Assembly (NCBI RefSeq): GCF_021021415.1
Contig: NZ_JAINWJ010000045.1
Span: 1-64,000, forward strand
Direction: 5' to 3'
DNA from: Martelella mediterranea
Lineage (GTDB): Bacteria > Pseudomonadota > Alphaproteobacteria > Rhizobiales > Rhizobiaceae
Length of the DNA: 64,000 nucleotides
Below the pieces are notes generated by a model. That model made no database searches, was not told the DNA's origin, and worked only from the letters and a program-made list of their open reading frames with translations. This document shows positions 1 to 8,993 of the stretch, piece by piece. The stretch's first letter is position 1. Each line of letters starts with the position of its first letter. The position numbers and the translations under genes are program-made.

Positions 1-6
1 AACAAT

Positions 7-113
7 CCTCGTGCTTGACACGAGGATCCAGGCAACGCGGCAAGGGTTCGCAATAGTTTCTGAAATTCAATGGCTTAAGCCGCTTGGATGCTCGGATCAA
101 GTCCGAGCATGAC
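7..113. repeat. Paired palindromic intergenic repeat (RIME-like)
   Basis: Two palindromes face each other: CCTCGTG-CTTGA-CACGAGG at 7-25 and ATGCTCGGA-TCAAG-TCCGAGCAT at 88-110, each followed or preceded by a GATCCAG/TTGGAT-like tail. The same CTTGA/TCAAG-looped hairpins recur at seven other places in this window. The layout resembles the rhizobial intergenic mosaic elements known from Rhizobium and Sinorhizobium; that family name is from general knowledge. It lies downstream of coaA and could fold in its mRNA. Confidence 0.65.
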
Positions 114-184
114 CCCTGTGAGGTGCGCCAACGAAGGTGCTGACCAGCGCATCCAGGGGTTTGTCCGCTAATTCGCGGTCGCGC

Positions 185-1177
185 TCAGAGCTTTCTCAGC
201 GCGACCGTTTCCACCAGATGATCGCGGCCCTTGCGCAGGATCAGATCGGCGCGCGGGCGGGTTGGCAGGATGTTGTCGATGAGGTTCTTCATGTTGATGT
301 TGTTCCAGAGATCCTCCGCCGTCGACAGCGCGTCCTCCTCGGTCAGCCGCGCATAGCGATGAAAGTAGGAGGCCGGGTCGCGGAAGGCGGTCTGGCGCAG
401 CTTCATGAAGCGCTCGACATACCAGTGATGGATCAGGTCAGTGCTGGCGTCGATATAGATCGAGAAGTCGAAGAAATCCGACACCATCGGCACCATCCGG
501 CCACCAGCCGGCAGGTCGCGGGCCTGCAGCACATTGATGCCCTCGAAGATCAGGATATCGGGGCGGTCGACGGTGACGAAGCCGTCGGGCAGGACGTCAT
601 AGCTCAGATGCGAATAGAGCGGCGCCTTCACATTCGGCATGCCGGCCTTGATCGCCGAAAGGAAGCGCAGGATCGCGGCGGTGTCGAAGCTTTCGGGAAA
701 GCCCTTGCGGCGCATCAGCCCTTCCATCTCCAAGACGGCATTGGGATAGAGAAAGCCGTCGGTGGTGACGAGGTCGACCTTGGGGCTCGATGGCCATCGG
801 GCGAGAAGCTGCTTCAACAGGCGCGCCGTGGTCGACTTGCCGACCGCGACCGGGCCGGCGATGCCGATGATGAAGGGCGTTTTCGCGTCCGCCTCGCCGA
901 AATTGAGGAACCGGCCGCGCTGGCGGAACAGCATCTGCGAGGATTCGACATGGCTGGACAGCAATCGCGACAGCGACAGGTAGATGCGCCGCACCTCTTC
1001 CAGATCGATCGGGTCGTTCAGCGAGCGAAGCTTGTGCACCTCCTCGGCCGTCAGCGTCAGCGGCGTATCGGCGCGGAAATGCGACCATTCCTCGGCGGTA
1101 AAGAAGCGATAGGGCGACACCGTGCCGCCGGAACCATCACCGTCCGCGACGAGCGTTTCCTCGAAACCGGCGATCAT
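185..1177 (-). CDS. coaA: Pantothenate kinase, type I
   Basis: A 330-residue protein that phosphorylates pantothenate with ATP, the first and controlling step of coenzyme A synthesis in the cytoplasm. The P-loop GPVAVGKST lies at residues 108-116. It is followed by the family segment around [10 protein letters not shown] and the conserved YDVLPDG and FEGINVLQ stretches; the length fits bacterial CoaA. The ATG overlaps the hisE stop by four bases (ATGA), so the two are probably translationally coupled and coaA is the last gene of a hisF-hisE-coaA unit. This linkage of coaA to his genes is common in Rhizobiales. Identification is firm. Confidence 0.96.
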   Translation of the reverse strand: MIAGFEETLVADGDGSGGTVSPYRFFTAEEWSHFRADTPLTLTAEEVHKLRSLNDPIDLEEVRRIYLSLSRLLSSHVESSQMLFRQRGRFLNFGEADAKTPFIIGIAGPVAVGKSTTARLLKQLLARWPSSPKVDLVTTDGFLYPNAVLEMEGLMRRKGFPESFDTAAILRFLSAIKAGMPNVKAPLYSHLSYDVLPDGFVTVDRPDILIFEGINVLQARDLPAGGRMVPMVSDFFDFSIYIDASTDLIHHWYVERFMKLRQTAFRDPASYFHRYARLTEEDALSTAEDLWNNINMKNLIDNILPTRPRADLILRKGRDHLVETVALRKL

Positions 1178-1497
1178 GAGGGCGTGCGTCCCGCCTTCTC
1201 GGCGATGCCCGACTGGCCGGTGCGGCTTGCAAGTTCGGCCATGACGTCGGAGAGCGGAATGTCGGCGATCTTCAGAACCACGAGAAGATGGAACAGCACG
1301 TCGGCGCTTTCCTCAACAAGATTTTGCCTGTCTTGGGCAATCGCCGCGATCACCGCTTCGACGGCTTCCTCGCCGAGCTTCTTGGCGGCCTTGCGCTGGC
1401 CGCCGGCAACGAGTTTGGCGGTCCAGCTTTCCTCGGGCGAAGCCGCGGCGCGGGTTCTGACAATTGCCTCCAGATCGGCAAGTGTGAATTCTGACAT
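1174..1497 (-). CDS. hisE: Phosphoribosyl-ATP pyrophosphatase
   Basis: A 107-residue protein that hydrolyses phosphoribosyl-ATP to phosphoribosyl-AMP and pyrophosphate, the second step of histidine synthesis. The all-alpha MazG-like fold shows in the conserved [13 protein letters not shown] and [11 protein letters not shown] segments that carry the metal-binding acidic residues. The start at 1497 is preferred over an upstream in-frame ATG because AAGGAGAG lies just before it and the product then begins [12 protein letters not shown] as in rhizobial HisE. It is a separate gene here, not fused to HisI. It follows hisF by 16 bases and overlaps coaA. Confidence 0.95.
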   Translation of the reverse strand: MSEFTLADLEAIVRTRAAASPEESWTAKLVAGGQRKAAKKLGEEAVEAVIAAIAQDRQNLVEESADVLFHLLVVLKIADIPLSDVMAELASRTGQSGIAEKAGRTPS

Positions 1498-1513
1498 GTC
1501 CTCTCCTTTGCCG

Positions 1514-2296
1514 TCAGTCGAGCCTGACGGCAATCCCGCTGTCAGCCATATACTGTTTCGCCTCGCCTATGGAATAGGTGCCGAAGTGAAAAATTGACGC
1601 AGCCAGAACAGCCGTGGCGTGGCCATCGCGTATGCCTTCCACCAGATGATCGAGCGTGCCGACGCCGCCCGACGCGATCACCGGCACGGAAACCGCATCG
1701 GCAAGCGTGCGGGTCAGGTCGATGTCGTAACCCGCCTTGGTGCCGTCGCGGTCCATTGACGTCAGCATGATCTCGCCGGCGCCGAGAGCGACGACCTTCT
1801 TCGCAAATTTCACCGCATCGATGCCGGTCGGCTGGCGGCCGCCATGGGTGAAGATTTCCCAGGCGCTGTCGCCTTCGCCCGCCGGCGTTTCGCGCCGCTT
1901 GGCATCGATCGACACCACGATGCACTGATTGCCGAACTTGTCGGCGGCCTCGGCCACGAAATCCGGGTTCTTCACCGCCGCCGAGTTGATCGACACCTTG
2001 TCCGCGCCGCAGAGCAGCAGCTTGCGGATATCGGCCACCGTGCGCACCCCGCCGCCGACGGTCAGCGGCATGAAGCAATGCTCGGCGGTGCGGGTCACAA
2101 CGTCGAAAATGGTCTCGCGATTGTCGGAGGTGGCGGTGATATCGAGAAAGCAGAGCTCATCCGCGCCCGCCGCATCATAGGCTTCCGCCGCCTCCACCGG
2201 ATCGCCGGCATCGATCAGATCGACAAAGTTTACCCCCTTGACGACCCGACCGTCCTTGACGTCGAGACAGGGTATGACGCGGGCTTTGAGGGTCAT
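1514..2296 (-). CDS. hisF: Imidazole glycerol phosphate synthase, cyclase subunit
   Basis: A 260-residue (beta/alpha)8 barrel that uses ammonia from HisH to make imidazole glycerol phosphate and AICAR from PRFAR. The catalytic aspartates are visible: Asp12 in IPCLDVKDG and the one in VVSIDAKR near residue 131. The phosphate-binding loops ([16 protein letters not shown]) are intact. AAAGGTA precedes the ATG. Unlike the usual compact rhizobial order, its partner hisH and its sister gene hisA lie beyond a 980-bp gap that holds a DUF3800 gene and a small RNA, so hisF probably has its own promoter in 2297-2390. Confidence 0.97.
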   Translation of the reverse strand: MTLKARVIPCLDVKDGRVVKGVNFVDLIDAGDPVEAAEAYDAAGADELCFLDITATSDNRETIFDVVTRTAEHCFMPLTVGGGVRTVADIRKLLLCGADKVSINSAAVKNPDFVAEAADKFGNQCIVVSIDAKRRETPAGEGDSAWEIFTHGGRQPTGIDAVKFAKKVVALGAGEIMLTSMDRDGTKAGYDIDLTRTLADAVSVPVIASGGVGTLDHLVEGIRDGHATAVLAASIFHFGTYSIGEAKQYMADSGIAVRLD

Positions 2297-2390
2297 CGCC
2301 GGTACCTTTACAAGAGTAAGCGCCTGAGGCTTGCTGGCAGTTCAGAATTGAGAATGGTTTGTAGGACGTTGAAGCGGAAAGGGCAATAAA

Positions 2391-3131
2391 TTGCGGTTCA
2401 GCGATTACATTGTTTATGTCGATGAAAGCGGCGATCACAATCTTGGGGCCATTTCACCGAATTACCCGGTTTTCGTGCTGGCTTTCTGCGTTTTTGAGAA
2501 GGCCTCCTATATCGAAGCCACCGTGCCGGCGTTTCAGCGGCTCAAGTTCAAATGGTTTGGCCATGATGCCGTGGTATTTCACGAGCGCGAGATGCGGCAG
2601 CAGAAACCGCCTTTCGCGTTCCTTCAGAATCGAGATCGCAGAGAGATCTTCATGACTGATCTGAACGAGGTTATTGATCAGGCCGAATTTACCGTCATTG
2701 CGGCCGCTATTGATAAAACGCGACTGAAAAGCAGATACGAGGACCCCGGCAACCCTTACGAAATCGCCCTGAAGTTCTGTCTGGAGCGCCTTTATCGCCT
2801 GATGATTGACCGTCACTCAGAGAATGACTTAACCCATTGTGTTTTCGAGAAGCGAGGAAAAAAGGAGGATGCAGAGCTGGAACTTGAATTTCGCAGAATA
2901 TGCGACCGGTCGAATTATCACGGCGATGTCATGGATTGCTTTGATATTCGCTTTGTCGAGAAAACCGCAAATTCCTCTGGCCTTCAGATCTCCGATCTGA
3001 TTGCCCGACCGATCGGGTTGCACGAACTGCGGCCAGAGCAGCAAAACAGGGCTTTTGATATTATCGAGCGTAAATTTCGCACAGGCGGAGAGGGAAGGTA
3101 TCGCGGATATGGCCTCAAGAGCTTTCCCTGA
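2391..3131 (+). CDS. DUF3800 domain protein inserted in the his locus
   Basis: A 246-residue protein of unknown function. The N-terminal IVYVDESGDHNLG carries the DESGD acidic signature of the DUF3800 family, thought to have an RNase H-like fold; further acidic residues near the C-terminus (LQISDLIARPIG) fit that family. It is read from a TTG start with an AAAGGG stretch just upstream. It lies opposite to all surrounding his genes, and its base composition is visibly poorer in G+C than theirs, which suggests recent acquisition. DUF3800 genes are often scattered in accessory or defence-rich DNA. The stop codon touches the T-tract of a minus-strand terminator belonging to the small RNA downstream. 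No enzymatic activity can be assigned. Confidence 0.8.
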   Translation: MRFSDYIVYVDESGDHNLGAISPNYPVFVLAFCVFEKASYIEATVPAFQRLKFKWFGHDAVVFHEREMRQQKPPFAFLQNRDRREIFMTDLNEVIDQAEFTVIAAAIDKTRLKSRYEDPGNPYEIALKFCLERLYRLMIDRHSENDLTHCVFEKRGKKEDAELELEFRRICDRSNYHGDVMDCFDIRFVEKTANSSGLQISDLIARPIGLHELRPEQQNRAFDIIERKFRTGGEGRYRGYGLKSFP

Positions 3132-3165
3132 AAAAGCGAAAGGCCCCGGAGCAACCTCCAGAGCC
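3131..3165 (-). terminator. Intrinsic terminator of the small RNA
   Basis: Read on the minus strand, GGCTCTGGAG (3165-3156), loop GTTG, CTCCGGGGCC (3151-3142) forms a 10-bp stem with two G-U wobbles, followed by TTTCGCTTTTT. On the plus strand the wobbles become C-A mismatches and no T-run follows, so it works for minus-strand transcripts only. It separates hisA from hisF. Confidence 0.8.
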
Positions 3166-3198
3166 AGACGCCGACTGGGAACATCCCCCGGTCCACTT
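3131..3198 (-). ncRNA. Probable trans-encoded small RNA, about 65-75 nt
   Basis: Between hisA and the DUF3800 gene, the minus strand shows a near-consensus sigma-70 promoter (3233-3205) and, about 65-75 nt from the expected start, a strong intrinsic terminator (3165-3131). The stretch between has no open reading frame with a ribosome binding site. It can form a 5' hairpin in which GAC-GGG pairs with CCC-GUC around 3193-3172. This promoter-terminator pairing is the hallmark of an independent sRNA gene. Its size resembles the 77-nt MmgR/alpha-r8 sRNA of Sinorhizobium, but I cannot verify that match from memory. An alternative is a leader for hisFE-coaA, which the terminator argues against. Confidence 0.68.
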
Positions 3199-3204
3199 GA
3201 CCTT

Positions 3205-3233
3205 AATATGAGGTCGCGGGGGCGAATTGTCAA
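3205..3233 (-). promoter_or_regulatory. Sigma-70 promoter of the small RNA
   Basis: Minus strand: TTGACA at 3233-3228, a 17-bp spacer, then CATATT at 3210-3205. The -35 is a perfect match and the spacing is ideal. The predicted start is near 3198. It points away from hisA and toward the terminator at 3165-3131. Confidence 0.72.
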
Positions 3234-3277
3234 GAACAGCGTTTGCATTCAACAATTTAGCGCCTAACTGATTCGTT

Positions 3278-4006
3278 TCATTGGCCTTTCAGCAGCGCCA
3301 GTGCCTCCGCCGGATCGATCCGGCCATCATAGAGCGCGCGGCCGGAGATTGCACCTTCCAGAATCTGGGCGTCCGGCTCTCTCATCCGGGCGATGTCGTC
3401 CATCGAGGCGAGGCCGCCGGAGGCGATGACGGGGATTTCGACGGCGGCTGCGAGCGCCAGCGTGGCCTCCCAGTTGATGCCGGTCAGAATGCCGTCGCGG
3501 TCGATATCGGTGTAGATGATCGCGGCGACGCCCGCGCCCTCGAAGCGTCTGGCAAGCTCCACCACCTCAAGCTCGGAGGCTTCCGCCCAGCCTTCGACCG
3601 CCACCTTGCCGCCGCGCGCGTCGATGCCGACGGCGATTTGGCCTGGAAACGCCTTGCAGGCGGCCTTCACCAGTTCCGGATCGCGCACCGCCACGGTGCC
3701 GAGAATGACGCGGGCAAGGCCCTTCGACAGCCAGTTCTCGATATGCGCCAGTGAGCGGATACCGCCGCCGAGCTGCACCGGGTTCTTCGTGGCCTTCAGG
3801 ATCGCGTCGACGGCCGCGCCATTCACGCTCTCGCCGGCGAACGCGCCGTTGAGATCGACCACATGCAGCCACGAAAACCCCTGATCCTCGAAGGCCTTCG
3901 CCTGCGCGCCCGGATCGGGGTTATAGATCGTCGCCTGCGCCATGTCGCCAAGCTTCAGACGCACGCACTGGCCGTCTTTCAGGTCGATTGCGGGGAAAAG
4001 GATCAT
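3278..4006 (-). CDS. hisA: Phosphoribosylformimino-AICAR phosphate isomerase
   Basis: A 242-residue (beta/alpha)8 barrel that catalyses the Amadori isomerisation of ProFAR to PRFAR in histidine synthesis. Catalytic Asp8 lies in [12 protein letters not shown] and the second acid in YTDIDRDG; the phosphate loops GGGIRS and ASGGLAS are present. The length is typical. It is downstream of hisH with 16 bases between, in a hisB-hisH-hisA minus-strand unit. On its 3' side come the small RNA promoter and terminator rather than hisF. Confidence 0.97.
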   Translation of the reverse strand: MILFPAIDLKDGQCVRLKLGDMAQATIYNPDPGAQAKAFEDQGFSWLHVVDLNGAFAGESVNGAAVDAILKATKNPVQLGGGIRSLAHIENWLSKGLARVILGTVAVRDPELVKAACKAFPGQIAVGIDARGGKVAVEGWAEASELEVVELARRFEGAGVAAIIYTDIDRDGILTGINWEATLALAAAVEIPVIASGGLASMDDIARMREPDAQILEGAISGRALYDGRIDPAEALALLKGQ

Positions 4007-4022
4007 TTCATTCTCTCAAAAT

Positions 4023-4679
4023 TCAGGGCGCCCACGTCAGAAAATTGGCGATCAGCTTGAGGCCGAGGGTCTGGCTCTTTTCCGGGTGGAACTGGCTGCC
4101 GGCCTTGTTGCCCTCAGTGACGAAGGCGGTGACGGGGCCGCCGTAATCGGTGGTGGCGATCACCTGTTCCGGCCTCTTTGCGGCAAGGTGGTAGGAGTGG
4201 ACGAAATAGGCGTGGAGGCCGTCCTCGCCGGTTTCGATGCCGTCGAACAGCGGGTGCGGGGTCGTCAGCGTCAGCGTGTTCCAGCCGATCTGCGGGATCT
4301 TGAGCGCGGGGTCTGCGGGCGTGATCGGGGTGACATCGCCGGCGATCCAGCCGAAGCCTTCGGAGACGCTCTTCTCCAGCCCGCGCTCCGACATCAGCTG
4401 CATGCCGACGCAGATGCCGAGGAAGGGGCGGGCCTTCGCCTCCACCGCCTCGCGGATCGCCTCGACCATGCCGTTAACGGCTGCAAGGCCGGCGCGGCAA
4501 TCGGCATAGGCGCCGACGCCCGGCAGCACGATGCGGTCGGCGCTTGCCACCACATCGGCCTTGTCTGTCAGCACGATTTCGGCATCCGCGCCGCTTTCGC
4601 GGGCGGCGCGTTCGAAGGCCTTGGTGGCCGAGCGCAGGTTTCCCGAACCATAGTCGATGATCGCGACTGTCTGGGTCAT
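4023..4679 (-). CDS. hisH: Imidazole glycerol phosphate synthase, glutaminase subunit
   Basis: A 218-residue class I glutamine amidotransferase that supplies ammonia to HisF. The nucleophile elbow GICVGMQL, the oxyanion segment PGVGAY, and the His-Glu pair in QFHPEKS are all visible, so the catalytic triad is complete. It lies 30 bases downstream of hisB and just ahead of hisA. The HisH-HisF heterodimer partner is encoded 1.7 kb away past the inserted DUF3800 gene. Confidence 0.97.
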   Translation of the reverse strand: MTQTVAIIDYGSGNLRSATKAFERAARESGADAEIVLTDKADVVASADRIVLPGVGAYADCRAGLAAVNGMVEAIREAVEAKARPFLGICVGMQLMSERGLEKSVSEGFGWIAGDVTPITPADPALKIPQIGWNTLTLTTPHPLFDGIETGEDGLHAYFVHSYHLAAKRPEQVIATTDYGGPVTAFVTEGNKAGSQFHPEKSQTLGLKLIANFLTWAP

Positions 4680-4709
4680 GGTGTCATTTCCGGTGTTATG
4701 GCGCGGCGC

Positions 4710-5318
4710 TCAGGCCAGCATGCCCTTGGTGGACGGCACGCGGCCTTCCTGACGGGGATCGATCTCGGCAGCTGCGCGCAAAGCCCGCGCCACCGCTTTG
4801 AAACAGGTCTCGGCGATATGATGGCTGTTGGCCCCGTAGTGGTTGAGCACATGCAGCGTGATACCGGCATTCTGGGCGAGCGCGTGGAAGAATTCGCGCA
4901 TCAGCTCGGTATCGAATGTGCCGATCTTCTCGCTCGGGAAGGTGACGTTCCAGACCAGGAACGGCCGGCCGGAAAGGTCGAGCGCGGCCTTGGTCATGGT
5001 CTCGTCCATGGCGAGATCGATCGAGGCGTAGCGGGTAACGCCGGCGCGGTTGCCGAGCGCCTTCGCCAGCGCCTGGCCGATGGCGATGCCGACATCCTCC
5101 ACGGTGTGGTGGTCGTCGACATGCAGATCGCCCTTGGCCTCGATCGTCATGTCGATCAGGGAATGGCGGGAAAGCTGGTCGAGCATATGGTCGAAGAAGC
5201 CGATACCGGTCGCAATCCGCGCTTCGCCGGTGCCGTCGACATTGACGGACACGGAAACGGCGGTTTCATTGGTTTTGCGCGAAATTTCTGCGCGGCGGGC
5301 TTCGGTCTGAGCGGCCAT
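4710..5318 (-). CDS. hisB: Imidazoleglycerol-phosphate dehydratase
   Basis: A 202-residue monofunctional dehydratase that converts imidazole glycerol phosphate to imidazole acetol phosphate. The two metal-binding repeats are clear: [10 protein letters not shown] near residues 70-80 and [12 protein letters not shown] near 165-175. The ATG at 5318 is chosen over longer in-frame starts because the product [15 protein letters not shown] then has the 202-residue length normal in rhizobia. It heads the hisBHA unit and is divergent from the transporter gene at 5443; the his promoter must lie in that 124-bp gap. Confidence 0.96.
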   Translation of the reverse strand: MAAQTEARRAEISRKTNETAVSVSVNVDGTGEARIATGIGFFDHMLDQLSRHSLIDMTIEAKGDLHVDDHHTVEDVGIAIGQALAKALGNRAGVTRYASIDLAMDETMTKAALDLSGRPFLVWNVTFPSEKIGTFDTELMREFFHALAQNAGITLHVLNHYGANSHHIAETCFKAVARALRAAAEIDPRQEGRVPSTKGMLA

Positions 5319-5442
5319 AATGCCTGATGCCTCCATCGAAACGGGATAATGGGCGTTTCTTATCAGGCAGGCTCGGGAAGCGCAAAAGAAAAGCGGGCGT
5401 GTTTCCCGCGCGCCCATTCTCGGCTAAGGGAGAAGTCGATCC

Positions 5443-5940
5443 GTGTTGAAAGCCCTTCCGATGCCCGCCGCCCAACGCCCCGCCTTGCTTTATTTCCTCG
5501 CCGCCTTCGCATCTGGCTGCGTGCTGGCGTTGATGACCCATCTGAACGCGGTCATGAGCTTTCACAGCAATGCGATGTTCGCCTCGTGGACGGCCCATGC
5601 CACCGGCACGGTGGTGTCGATCGCGCTGCTCGGGCTTCTCGGTCTCAGGAAGCGGGCAGGCGCGGCCGAGGCGAAGCCTGCCATACCGTGGTGGGCTTAT
5701 CTCGGCGGCGTGTTCGGCGCGGCAACCGTGGTGTGCGCCGCACTTGCCGTCAACTCGCCGCTGGCGCTTTCCGGCGCGATTGCGATCGGGCTTGCCAGCC
5801 AGGTGCTGTTTTCGCTGGCCGCGGATTACTGGGGCTTTTTCGGCCTGCCGGCGCGCAGGCTCGACCGGCGTGACGTGATCGTGGTGGCGCTGATTCTGGC
5901 CGGCGGCCTGCTGGTCATCATGGCGGGGGCCACGGCATGA
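5443..5940 (+). CDS. Small DMT-family transporter (DUF606/YdcZ type), subunit 1
   Basis: A 165-residue integral membrane protein with about five hydrophobic segments (for example LLYFLAAFASGCVLALM and VIVVALILAGGLLVIMAG). It belongs to the DUF606/YdcZ half-size drug/metabolite transporter type. The GTG start at 5443 has AAGGGAGA nine bases upstream. Its stop overlaps the next gene by ATGA, and that gene encodes a second protein of the same type, so the two probably form an antiparallel heterodimer as in other paired small DMT systems. The substrate is unknown. Confidence 0.85.
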   Translation: MLKALPMPAAQRPALLYFLAAFASGCVLALMTHLNAVMSFHSNAMFASWTAHATGTVVSIALLGLLGLRKRAGAAEAKPAIPWWAYLGGVFGAATVVCAALAVNSPLALSGAIAIGLASQVLFSLAADYWGFFGLPARRLDRRDVIVVALILAGGLLVIMAGATA

Positions 5941-6365
5941 TCGCGGCGATCATCTATGCCATCGTCACCGGGGTTCTGGTGATCCTCAGCCGGCAGGTCA
6001 ACGGGCGGCTCAGCCTGTCGACCTCGCCGATGACGTCGTCCTTCTACAACCATCTGGTCGGCTTCGCCGTCATGAGCGCGGTTCTGCTTGCGCTCGGCGG
6101 GCTGTGGCCATCATCGCTTGCCGATATCCCGCCCTATGCCTGGCTCGGCGGACCGCTTGGCGTCATCTTCGTCGCCGCCGGCTCGTGGGTGATCCCGAAG
6201 ATCGGCGCGGTCAATACGGCGGTGCTGATCATCGGCGGCCAGATGATCGCCGGCGCGGCCATGGATATGGCGGAGGGGGTGACGGCCTCGCCGGTGCTGC
6301 GGTTCTCCGGCCTCGCGCTTATTCTGGTCGGCATTCTTCTGGCGCAGGCCCGTCCGAGAGCCTGA
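5937..6365 (+). CDS. Small DMT-family transporter (DUF606/YdcZ type), subunit 2
   Basis: A 142-residue membrane protein, the partner of the preceding gene, with four to five hydrophobic segments and the family features GRLSLSTSPMTSSFYNHLVGF and GPLGVIFVAAGSWVIPKIG. The start codon overlaps the upstream stop (ATGA), indicating translational coupling and equal dosage. No soluble domain is present. The substrate cannot be inferred from context; hslV begins 82 bases downstream, probably as a separate unit. Confidence 0.85.
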   Translation: MIAAIIYAIVTGVLVILSRQVNGRLSLSTSPMTSSFYNHLVGFAVMSAVLLALGGLWPSSLADIPPYAWLGGPLGVIFVAAGSWVIPKIGAVNTAVLIIGGQMIAGAAMDMAEGVTASPVLRFSGLALILVGILLAQARPRA

Positions 6366-6370
6366 GCGGA

Positions 6371-6400
6371 TTGCAAATGTGGCATGGCTGCCTACATAGG
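6371..6400 (+). promoter_or_regulatory. Candidate RpoH (sigma-32) promoter for hslVU
   Basis: TTGCAA at 6371-6376, a 14-bp spacer, then CCTACATAG at 6391-6399. This resembles the alphaproteobacterial heat-shock pattern CTTG...CYTATNT at the right spacing. Placement 48 bp before the hslV ATG and the heat-shock nature of HslVU support it; the match is partial. Confidence 0.4.
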
Positions 6401-6447
6401 GAGCCGGAAAGGCCCGTCCCGATGGGCCGCAATTGAGGTTTTTGATC

Positions 6448-7008
6448 ATGAGCGAACACAATCCCTTCGGCACCATGCATGCGACGACGATCATCACCGT
6501 GCGTAAGGACGGCAAGGTGGTGATGGCCGGCGACGGCCAGGTCTCGCTCGGCCAGACGGTGATGAAGGGCAATGCCCGCAAGGTGCGCCGCATCGGCAAG
6601 AACGGCAATGTGATCGCCGGTTTCGCTGGTGCGACCGCCGATGCCTTTACGCTGCTGGAACGGCTGGAGCGCAAGCTGGAGCAATATCCCGACCAGTTGA
6701 TGCGCGCCTGCGTCGAGCTTGCCAAGGACTGGCGCACCGACAAATATCTGCGCAATCTGGAAGCGATGATGCTGGTGGCCGACAAGGACATCACGCTTGC
6801 CGTCACCGGCAATGGCGATGTGCTGGAACCCGAGCAGGGCGTCATGGCGATCGGGTCGGGCGGCAATTACGCGCTTTCGGCGGCACTCGCGCTGATGGAC
6901 GGCGACAAGCCCGCCGAAGACGTCGCCCGCCGGGCCATGGAGATCGCCTCGCAGATCTGCGTCTACACCAATGGCAACATCATCGTGGAAACGCTGGATG
7001 CCGCATAG
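6448..7008 (+). CDS. hslV: ATP-dependent protease HslVU, peptidase subunit
   Basis: A 186-residue proteasome-like threonine peptidase that forms a dodecamer capped by HslU and degrades misfolded and regulatory proteins in the cytoplasm. After a 12-residue propeptide the mature N-terminal nucleophile is Thr13 in [20 protein letters not shown]. The ATG at 6448 is preferred to an in-frame TTG at 6433 because TGAGG lies 9-10 bases upstream of it. It overlaps the start of the acetyltransferase gene by 11 bases. Confidence 0.96.
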   Translation: MSEHNPFGTMHATTIITVRKDGKVVMAGDGQVSLGQTVMKGNARKVRRIGKNGNVIAGFAGATADAFTLLERLERKLEQYPDQLMRACVELAKDWRTDKYLRNLEAMMLVADKDITLAVTGNGDVLEPEQGVMAIGSGGNYALSAALALMDGDKPAEDVARRAMEIASQICVYTNGNIIVETLDAA

Positions 7009-7501
7009 TGACGGCGTCATAGGTTTCCGCCCGCTTGTCGAGGATGACCTCGATATGATGGCCCGCTGGCTTGCCGAACCGCATGTCGCCGCTTGGTGGC
7101 ACCGTGCGGAAAAACAGGTCGAGCAGATGCGCTCCCATATCGATGATCCGACGGTGTCTCCCTTCGTGGTGCTGCTGGACGATGCGCCGTTCGGCTATAT
7201 CCAGCTTTGCGATCTCGATCATGAGCGCGAAAAAGAGCCGGCGCTGGCGAGCCAGCCCATGGGCACGTTCGGCGTCGACCAGTTCATCGGCCCGGCGGAG
7301 ATGATCGGTAAGGGCCTTGGTACACGGCTGGTTGCCGCCATGGCGGAGCGGGCTCTGGCAAATGGCGCAAGCCGCGTGCTCGTCGATCCGCATCCAGACA
7401 ACGGCGCGGCGATCCGCGCTTACGAGAAGGCCGGCTTCGTCCGGCTTGGAACTTTCAGCATGACAAGCGGTCCGGCGCTGCTGATGGCCCGCGATCCTTG
7501 A
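6998..7501 (+). CDS. GNAT-family N-acetyltransferase between hslV and hslU
   Basis: A 167-residue acetyl-CoA-dependent acyltransferase. The core GNAT features are visible: [24 protein letters not shown], where GKGLG fits the pyrophosphate-binding motif, and the following [16 protein letters not shown]. The fold resembles aminoglycoside 6'-N-acetyltransferases, but the substrate is unknown and resistance should not be assumed. The ATG at 6998 lies inside the hslV 3' end (11-base overlap), and hslU begins 13 bases after the stop, so it is co-translated with the protease subunits. The same arrangement occurs in other rhizobia. Confidence 0.85.
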   Translation: MPHSDGVIGFRPLVEDDLDMMARWLAEPHVAAWWHRAEKQVEQMRSHIDDPTVSPFVVLLDDAPFGYIQLCDLDHEREKEPALASQPMGTFGVDQFIGPAEMIGKGLGTRLVAAMAERALANGASRVLVDPHPDNGAAIRAYEKAGFVRLGTFSMTSGPALLMARDP

Positions 7502-7514
7502 GGAGCAGTGACAG

Positions 7515-8816
7515 ATGACCAATTTTTCCCCCCGCGAGATCGTTTCCGAGCTCGACCGCCACATCATCGGCCAGCACGACGCCAAGCGCGCCGTCGCGAT
7601 TGCGCTTCGCAACCGCTGGCGCCGCCAGCAGCTTCCCGACGACCTGCGCGACGAGGTGATGCCGAAGAACATCCTGATGATCGGCCCGACCGGCGTCGGC
7701 AAGACCGAGATCTCGCGTCGCCTCGCCAAACTCGCCGGCGCGCCCTTTATCAAGATCGAGGCCACCAAGTTCACCGAGGTCGGCTATGTCGGCCGCGATG
7801 TCGAGCAGATTATCCGCGACCTCGTCGAAATCGGCCTTGTTCTGGTGCGCGAGAAGAAGCGCCAGGAAGTGCAGGCCAAGGCCCATGCCAATGCCGAGGA
7901 GCGCGTGCTCGACGCGCTGGTCGGCAAGACCGCCTCGCCCGCGACCCGCGACAGTTTCCGTAAAAAACTGCGCGCCGGCGAACTCGATGACAAGGAAATC
8001 GACATCGAGATCAACGATACCGGCTCCGGCATGGGAGGCTTCGAAATCCCGGGCATGCCCGGCGCCAATATCGGCGTGCTGAACCTTTCCGAAATGTTCG
8101 GCAAGCAGCAGAAGACCAAGAAGGTCCGCACCACGGTCAAGGCCTCCCATGACGACCTAGTCCGCGACGAGTCCGACAAGCTGCTCGATGACGAAGTAAT
8201 CCAGCGTGAGGCCGTGCGCCTGGTGCAGGAAGATGGCATCGTGTTTCTGGACGAGATCGACAAGATTGCCGCCGGTGACGGCCGCATGGGCGCGGGCGTC
8301 TCCCGCGAGGGCGTGCAGCGCGACCTGTTGCCGCTGGTGGAAGGCACGACGGTTGCCACCAAATACGGCCCGATCAAGACCGACCATATCCTGTTCATCG
8401 CGTCCGGCGCGTTCCATGTGTCGAAGCCCTCCGACCTCTTGCCGGAGCTTCAGGGCCGCCTGCCGATCCGCGTCGAGTTGCAGGCGCTGACCAAGGAGGA
8501 TTTCCGTCGCATCCTGACGGAAACCGAGGCGAGCCTGATCCGCCAGTACAAGGCGCTAATGGGAACCGAGGAAGTCTCGCTCGACTTCACCGAGGACGCG
8601 ATCGATTCGCTCGCAGATGTGGCGGTGCATCTCAACGCCACCGTCGAAAATATCGGCGCGCGGCGGCTGCAGACGGTGATGGAGCGGGTGCTGGACGAAA
8701 TCTCCTTCACCGCCCCCGACCAGTCCGGTCAGGCGCTGACCATCGACAGCGACTACGTCCGCAAGCATGTCGGCGACATGGCCCAGGATACCGACCTGTC
8801 GCGGTATATTCTGTAG
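7515..8816 (+). CDS. hslU: ATP-dependent protease HslVU, ATPase subunit
   Basis: A 433-residue AAA+ unfoldase that recognises, unfolds and threads substrates into HslV. Walker A GPTGVGKT is at residues 57-64, the pore loop GYVG at 90-93 and Walker B IVFLDEID near residue 245. The variable I domain lies between them, with a Gly/Met-rich stretch ([14 protein letters not shown]). The C-terminus ends LSRYIL, the tail that docks into HslV. It is the last gene of the hslV-GNAT-hslU unit, with only a repeat element downstream. Confidence 0.97.
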   Translation: MTNFSPREIVSELDRHIIGQHDAKRAVAIALRNRWRRQQLPDDLRDEVMPKNILMIGPTGVGKTEISRRLAKLAGAPFIKIEATKFTEVGYVGRDVEQIIRDLVEIGLVLVREKKRQEVQAKAHANAEERVLDALVGKTASPATRDSFRKKLRAGELDDKEIDIEINDTGSGMGGFEIPGMPGANIGVLNLSEMFGKQQKTKKVRTTVKASHDDLVRDESDKLLDDEVIQREAVRLVQEDGIVFLDEIDKIAAGDGRMGAGVSREGVQRDLLPLVEGTTVATKYGPIKTDHILFIASGAFHVSKPSDLLPELQGRLPIRVELQALTKEDFRRILTETEASLIRQYKALMGTEEVSLDFTEDAIDSLADVAVHLNATVENIGARRLQTVMERVLDEISFTAPDQSGQALTIDSDYVRKHVGDMAQDTDLSRYIL

Positions 8817-8862
8817 GCGCGCCGAGACCCGTAGCGGGGCCGTGCCAGCCCTCTCATGCGTG

Positions 8863-8936
8863 ATGCTCGGGCTCGACCCGGGCATCCAGGCCGCACGGAG
8901 AGCGTTGTCTGGACCCTCGGGTCAAGCCCGAGGGAG
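8863..8936. repeat. Paired palindromic intergenic repeat (RIME-like)
   Basis: An imperfect palindrome ATGCTCGGG-CTCGA-CCCGGGCAT (8863-8885) is followed by a perfect one, CCCTCGGG-TCAAG-CCCGAGGG (8914-8934), with the GGATCCAG-like tails of the other copies. It lies between the convergent hslU and methyltransferase genes and may serve as their shared terminator-like structure. Confidence 0.65.
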
Positions 8937-8993
8937 ACTTGAGCTACGATCGCGGTTCAAGGTGGACTCTGTCCGACCGGGTACAGAACCTTT

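Noticed and set aside
137-1597. A long plus-strand reading frame across coaA and hisE
   Set aside because: It is antisense to two well-identified genes and its translation is Arg/Gly/Ala/His-rich with no domain; long antisense frames are expected in high-GC DNA.
6998-7501. Aminoglycoside 6'-acetyltransferase resistance gene
   Set aside because: The protein is only GNAT-like, and its fixed place between hslV and hslU points to a housekeeping role; calling resistance is unsupported.
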